Part shown: positions 61,001 through 64,000 of the stretch, piece after piece | Position numbering within the stretch: position 1 is the stretch's first letter | Layout of the letters: each line of letters begins with the position of its first letter | From: Flavobacterium limi | GTDB lineage: Bacteria > Bacteroidota > Bacteroidia > Flavobacteriales > Flavobacteriaceae | Length of the DNA stretch: 64,000 nucleotides | Direction of reading: 5' to 3' | Assembly: GCF_010645075.1 (NCBI RefSeq) | Contig: NZ_JAADZV010000015.1 | Location: 52,783 to 116,782, forward strand | Translations under genes and position numbers: made by a program | Notes under the pieces: generated by a model | Databases searched by the model: none | What the model was told of the DNA's origin: nothing | The model's input: the letters and a program-made list of their open reading frames with translations, nothing else

Positions 61001-64000
61001 AGTAGCCCATGTAGGAGCTGTGGTGTCTTCGATAGTGATTATTTGAGTAAAAGTATCGGTAACATTTCCGCAATCATCTTTTGCTATCCAGCTATTAGTG
61101 TAAGTCCCGGCATTGGCACAACCTTGAGAAGCTGCGAATTCACCACTGGTTTTAATATAAGTAACTATCGTACAATTTGCAGTTGCAGTTGGAGCCTGAT
61201 TTTGAGCAGCTGTTAATCCAGTTGTATCGCTGCATTGTAGAGTAACATTTAAAGTTCCTGCCTGTGTAATCCATGTAGGGGCTGCATTATCTTCAATGGT
61301 AATTACTTGTGTAAAAACAGTTGAAGTGTTTTGACAAGTATCTATAGCTATCCAGGTATTTGTATAAGTTCCTGTACTTCCACAGTTCCCTTTTTCTAAT
61401 TCTCCGCTTGTTTTGATATACGTTACGATTCCTCCGCAATTATCAGTTGCCATTGGAGCTGTTGCCTGAGCTGTTGCTAAACCAGATGTGTCGCTGCATT
61501 GTAAAGTCACATTCAACGAAGCTGCAGCCGTTGACCACATCGGAGCCGTAGTATCTTCGATAGTGATTACCTGAGTAAAAGTGGTTGAAGAATTGTTGCA
61601 GACATCTTTGGCAATCCAGGTATTAGTGTAAGTTCCGGAATTAACACAGGAACCTGCTACAAAGCTTCCGCTTGTTTTGGTGTAAGTCACAGTTCCTCCA
61701 CAATTATCAGTTGCTATTGGAGCTGCTGCCTGAGCTGTTGCCAAACCAGATGTGTCGCTGCATTGCAAAGTCACATTCAACGAAGCTGCAGCCGTTGACC
61801 ACATCGGAGCCGTTGTATCTTCGATAGTGATTACCTGAGTAAAAGTGGTTGAAGAATTGTTGCAGACATCTTTGGCAATCCAGGTATTAGTGTAAGTTCC
61901 GGAATTAACACAGGAACCTGCTACAAAGCTTCCGCTTGTTTTGGTATAAGTCACAGTTCCTCCACAATTATCAGTTGCTATTGGAGCTGCTGCCTGAGCT
62001 GTTGCCAGACCTGATGTGTCGCTACATTGCAAAGTCACATTTAAGGAAGCTGCAGTGGTTGTCCACATTGGAGCCGTTGTATCTTCGATAGTGATTACCT
62101 GAGTAAAAGTGGTTGAAGAATTGTTGCAGACATCTTTGGCAATCCAGGTATTAGTGTAAGTTCCGGAATTAACACAGGAACCTGCTACAAAGCTTCCGCT
62201 TGTTTTGGTGTAAGTCACAGTTCCTCCACAATTATCAGTTGCTATTGGAGCTGCTGCCTGAGCTGTTGCCAGACCTGATGTGTCGCTGCATTGCAAAGTC
62301 ACATTCAACGAAGCTGCAGCCGTTGACCACATCGGAGCCGTTGTATCTTCGATAGTGATTACCTGAGTAAAAGTGGTTGAAGAATTGTTGCAGACATCTT
62401 TGGCAATCCAGGTATTAGTGTAAGTTCCGGAATTAACACAGGAACCTGCTACAAAGCTTCCGCTTGTTTTGGTATAAGTCACAGTTCCTCCACAATTATC
62501 AGTTGCTATTGGAGCTGCTGCCTGAGCTGTTGCCAAACCAGATGTGTCGCTGCATTGTAAACTCACATTCAACGAAGCTGCAGCCGTTGTCCACATTGGA
62601 GCCGTTGTATCTTCGATAGTGATTACCTGAGTAAAAGTGGTTGAAGAATTGTTGCAGACATCTTTGGCAATCCAGGTATTGGTATAAGTTCCGGAATTAA
62701 CACAGGAACCTGCTACAAAGCTTCCGCTTGTTTTGGTATAAGTCACAGTTCCTCCACAATTATCAGTTGCTATTGGAGCTGCTGACTGAGCTGTTGCCAG
62801 ACCTGATGTGTCGCTGCATTGTAAAGTCACATTCAACGAAGCTGCAGCCGTTGACCACATCGGAGCCGTAGTATCTTCGATAGTGATTACCTGAGTAAAA
62901 GTGGTTGAAGAATTGTTGCAGACATCTTTGGCAATCCATGTATTAGTGTAAGTTCCGGAATTAACGCAGGAACCTGCTACAAAGCTTCCGCTTGTTTTGG
63001 TGTAAGTCACAGTTCCTCCACAATTATCAGTTGCTATTGGAGCTGCTGCCTGAGCTGTTGCCAAACCAGATGTGTCGCTGCATTGCAAAGTCACATTCAA
63101 CGAAGCTGCAGCCGTTGACCACATCGGAGCCGTTGTATCTTCGATAGTGATTACCTGAGTAAAAGTGGTTGAAGAATTGTTGCAGACATCTTTGGCAATC
63201 CAGGTATTGGTATAAGTTCCGGAATTAACGCAGGAGCCTGCTACAAAGCTTCCGCTTGTTTTGGTGTAAGTTACAGTTCCTCCACAATTATCAGTTGCTA
63301 TTGGAGCTGCTGCCTGAGCTGTTGCCAAACCAGATGTGTCGCTACATTGTAAAGTCACATTCAACGAAGCTGCAGCCGTTGTCCACATTGGAGCCGTTGT
63401 ATCTTCAATAGTGATTACCTGAGTAAAAGTGGTTGAAGAATTGTTGCAGACATCTTTGGCAATCCATGTATTAGTGTAAGTTCCGGAATTAACGCAGGAA
63501 CCTGCTACAAAGCTTCCGCTTGTTTTGGTGTAAGTTACAGTTCCTCCACAATTATCAGTTGCTATTGGAGCTGCTGCCTGAGCTGTTGCCAGACCTGATG
63601 TGTCGCTACATTGCAAAGTCACATTTAAGGAAGCTGCAGTGGTTGTCCACATTGGAGCAGTAGTATCTTCGATAGTGATTACCTGAGTAAAAGTGGTTGA
63701 AGAATTGTTGCAGACATCTTTGGCAATCCAGGTATTAGTGTAAGTTCCGGAATTAACACAGGAACCTGCTACAAAGCTTCCGCTTGTTTTGGTATAAGTC
63801 ACAGTTCCTCCACAATTATCAGTTGCTATTGGAGCTGCTGCCTGAGCTGTTGCCAAACCAGATGTGTCGCTGCATTGTAAAGTCACATTTAAGGAAGCTG
63901 CAGCCGTTGACCACATCGGAGCCGTAGTATCTTCGATAGTGATTACCTGAGTAAAAGTGGTTGAAGAATTGTTGCAGACATCTTTGGCAATCCAGGTATT
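58079..64000 (-). CDS. giant repetitive surface protein with T9SS type B C-terminal domain (5' end cut by window)
   Basis: At least 1974 residues are visible; the frame is open to the window edge, so the gene is longer and the ATG at 63916 is internal. The bulk is a tandem HYR/Ig-like array: nearly identical 88-residue units (LQCSD, DNCGG, GSCVNS, DVCNN, four Cys each), then diverged units and six 90-residue units (SDLCDAD, EGCGNSG, DDCGN). Two different domains follow, a SprB-like linker (SNVTCFEGSNGSI), and the type B sorting domain (NAFSPNGDGINDFFKI, VEIYNRWGILVFE, GTYFYII). It is probably a cell-surface adhesin exported by T9SS. Confidence 0.92.
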   Translation of the reverse strand, partial: NTWIAKDVCNNSSTTFTQVITIEDTTAPMWSTAAASLNVTLQCSDTSGLATAQAAAPIATDNCGGTVTYTKTSGSFVAGSCVNSGTYTNTWIAKDVCNNSSTTFTQVITIEDTTAPMWTTTAASLNVTLQCSDTSGLATAQAAAPIATDNCGGTVTYTKTSGSFVAGSCVNSGTYTNTWIAKDVCNNSSTTFTQVITIEDTTAPMWTTAAASLNVTLQCSDTSGLATAQAAAPIATDNCGGTVTYTKTSGSFVAGSCVNSGTYTNTWIAKDVCNNSSTTFTQVITIEDTTAPMWSTAAASLNVTLQCSDTSGLATAQAAAPIATDNCGGTVTYTKTSGSFVAGSCVNSGTYTNTWIAKDVCNNSSTTFTQVITIEDTTAPMWSTAAASLNVTLQCSDTSGLATAQSAAPIATDNCGGTVTYTKTSGSFVAGSCVNSGTYTNTWIAKDVCNNSSTTFTQVITIEDTTAPMWTTAAASLNVSLQCSDTSGLATAQAAAPIATDNCGGTVTYTKTSGSFVAGSCVNSGTYTNTWIAKDVCNNSSTTFTQVITIEDTTAPMWSTAAASLNVTLQCSDTSGLATAQAAAPIATDNCGGTVTYTKTSGSFVAGSCVNSGTYTNTWIAKDVCNNSSTTFTQVITIEDTTAPMWTTTAASLNVTLQCSDTSGLATAQAAAPIATDNCGGTVTYTKTSGSFVAGSCVNSGTYTNTWIAKDVCNNSSTTFTQVITIEDTTAPMWSTAAASLNVTLQCSDTSGLATAQAAAPIATDNCGGTVTYTKTSGSFVAGSCVNSGTYTNTWIAKDVCNNSSTTFTQVITIEDTTAPMWSTAAASLNVTLQCSDTSGLATAQATAPMATDNCGGIVTYIKTSGELEKGNCGSTGTYTNTWIAIDTCQNTSTVFTQVITIEDNAAPTWITQAGTLNVTLQCSDTTGLTAAQNQAPTATANCTIVTYIKTSGEFAASQGCANAGTYTNSWIAKDDCGNVTDTFTQIITIEDTTAPTWATETASLNMTLQCSDLSGLANAQAMFPVASDLCDADVSNIVKVSGQFMASEGCGNSGTYTNTWTVKDDCGNTSETFTQIITIEDTTAPTWATETASLNVTLQCSDTAGLALAQALFPTASDLCDADISNIIKVSGQFMASEGCSNAGTYTNTWTVKDDCGNTSETFTQIITIEDTTAPMWTTAAASLNVTLQCSDTAGLALAQALFPTASDLCDADISNIIKVSGQFMASEGCGNSGTYTNTWTVKDDCGNTSETFTQIITIEDTTAPMWATEINALNITLQCSDTAGLALAQALFPTASDLCDADVSNIVKVSGQFMASEGCGNSGTYTNTWTVKDDCGNTSETFTQIITIEDTTAPMWATEINALNITLQCSDTAGLALAQALFPTASDLCDADVSNIVKVSGQFMASEGCGNSGTYTNTWTVKDDCGNTSETFTQIITIEDTTAPTWATEMASLNMTLQCSDTSGLANAQAMFPVASDLCDVDVSNIVKVSGQFMASEGCGNSGTYTNTWTVKDDCGNTSETFTQVITIEDTTIPMFTGNLPSDVTVSCDAVPEPAALEAFDNCNSNLPVVFSETKSNIQNECPTNYTLTRIWSTSDCSGNTVSHFQIITVRDTTAPTGTAPASVANLQSIANIPAGSPQDIIDAADNCSESVNISITDSNNGGSGCDGNAYVLTRTYTLTDCAGNKTELVQTFTVENKISVMGTASNVTCFEGSNGSILVTSSPGSVVVIRNQNNEVVGNTNLRAGVYTLTATSSVNNNNQVCSATATVTITQPENVIINLNGEACNADSSPLNLSSLLPENISTTGVWTDTNGTNALQGSILNILGLALGSYTFEYKTTNEDCPKSVSLNLLVNDDCRVLACENVLVHNAFSPNGDGINDFFKIDNIDLTTCYPANTVEIYNRWGILVFETTNYNNTTNAFDGTSRGRTTIKQSEGLPTGTYFYIITYKSLDGNNNLQSNKKDGFLYLSK
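59388..61007 (-). repeat. six tandem 270-bp units in the adhesin gene
   Basis: Unit starts on the plus strand are seen at 59657, 59927, 60197, 60467, 60737 and 61007, exactly 270 bases apart. The encoded 90-residue unit carries SDLCDADVSN and SEGCGNSGTY. Two neighbours (starting MWATEINALN) are identical in protein. Confidence 0.9.
61536..64000 (-). repeat. tandem 264-bp near-identical units in the adhesin gene
   Basis: Unit boundaries (CCACAT for the MW pair) fall at 61535, 61799, 62063, 62327, 62591, 62855, 63119, 63383, 63647 and 63911: nine complete 264-bp units plus a partial one at the window edge. Neighbouring units differ at only a few bases. Confidence 0.95.

Noticed and set aside
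61536..64000. Tandem repeat array considered as CRISPR or satellite DNA
   Set aside because: The 264-bp period is an exact multiple of three, the frame stays open throughout, and units encode a clear HYR-like domain. There are no spacers and no cas genes.

Overview
The window reads as chromosomal DNA of a Flavobacterium-type member of the Bacteroidota. The evidence is the AT-rich sequence, promoters of the TTG-N17-21-TAnnTTTG type, type IX secretion (T9SS) proteins, a SusC/SusD pair, a bacillithiol synthase (BshA) and a NagB/PIG-L fusion. No tRNA, rRNA operon, CRISPR array, insertion sequence or prophage was seen.

Layout: 1-2.6 kb holds the end of a TamB-like envelope protein. 2.9-6.7 kb is central sugar metabolism (pfkA, gap, a GlcNAc-kinase-like ATPase, mgsA) with a RidA gene. 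6.7-14.5 kb is an envelope block: LptD, and divergently an amidase, an MCE protein, two Fe-S proteins and a conserved unknown. 14.6-29.1 kb is mostly housekeeping: bshA, a PrcB-like lipoprotein, a beta-barrel protein, an LpxH-like phosphoesterase, aroC, a DAACS symporter, a DEAD helicase, hutG-like and hutI, glutaminyl cyclase, SRP RNA, an SDR and transaldolase.

29.2-43.1 kb is a compact chitin/GlcNAc utilisation locus: sugar MFS transporter, LytTR regulator and LytS-like kinase on the minus strand, then SusC, SusD, GH18, NagB-PIG-L fusion and GH20 on the plus strand. The enzymes fit outer-membrane capture of GlcNAc oligomers, hydrolysis to GlcNAc, import, and conversion to fructose-6-phosphate; a kinase is not inside the locus but a GlcNAc-kinase-like gene lies at 5.1 kb. 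The susC and nagB units carry the same 94-nt control region, about three-quarters identical without gaps.

43.5-54.9 kb mixes a TlpA-like protein, an asymmetric ABC-F ATPase, a 56-residue lipoprotein, a methyltransferase with an in-frame stop, and a two-gene cassette (DUF262/DGQHR-like protein plus HEPN-motif protein, 48.4-50.3 kb) that looks like an undescribed defence or stress module. It ends with pyrR, pyrB, a STAS-like gene, rnz, pdxH and a CAP-domain lipoprotein. 55.0-64.0 kb is a T9SS surface-adhesin cluster: OmpA-family protein, PorP/SprF protein and a giant repetitive protein with a type B C-terminal sorting domain that runs off the window.

Many intergenic gaps carry two kinds of non-coding structure: three copies of an interspersed hairpin repeat (15.1, 28.3, 43.4 kb), and long imperfect hairpins made of a short word repeated on one arm and its complement on the other. 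All calls come from reading the sequence; no database search was run.
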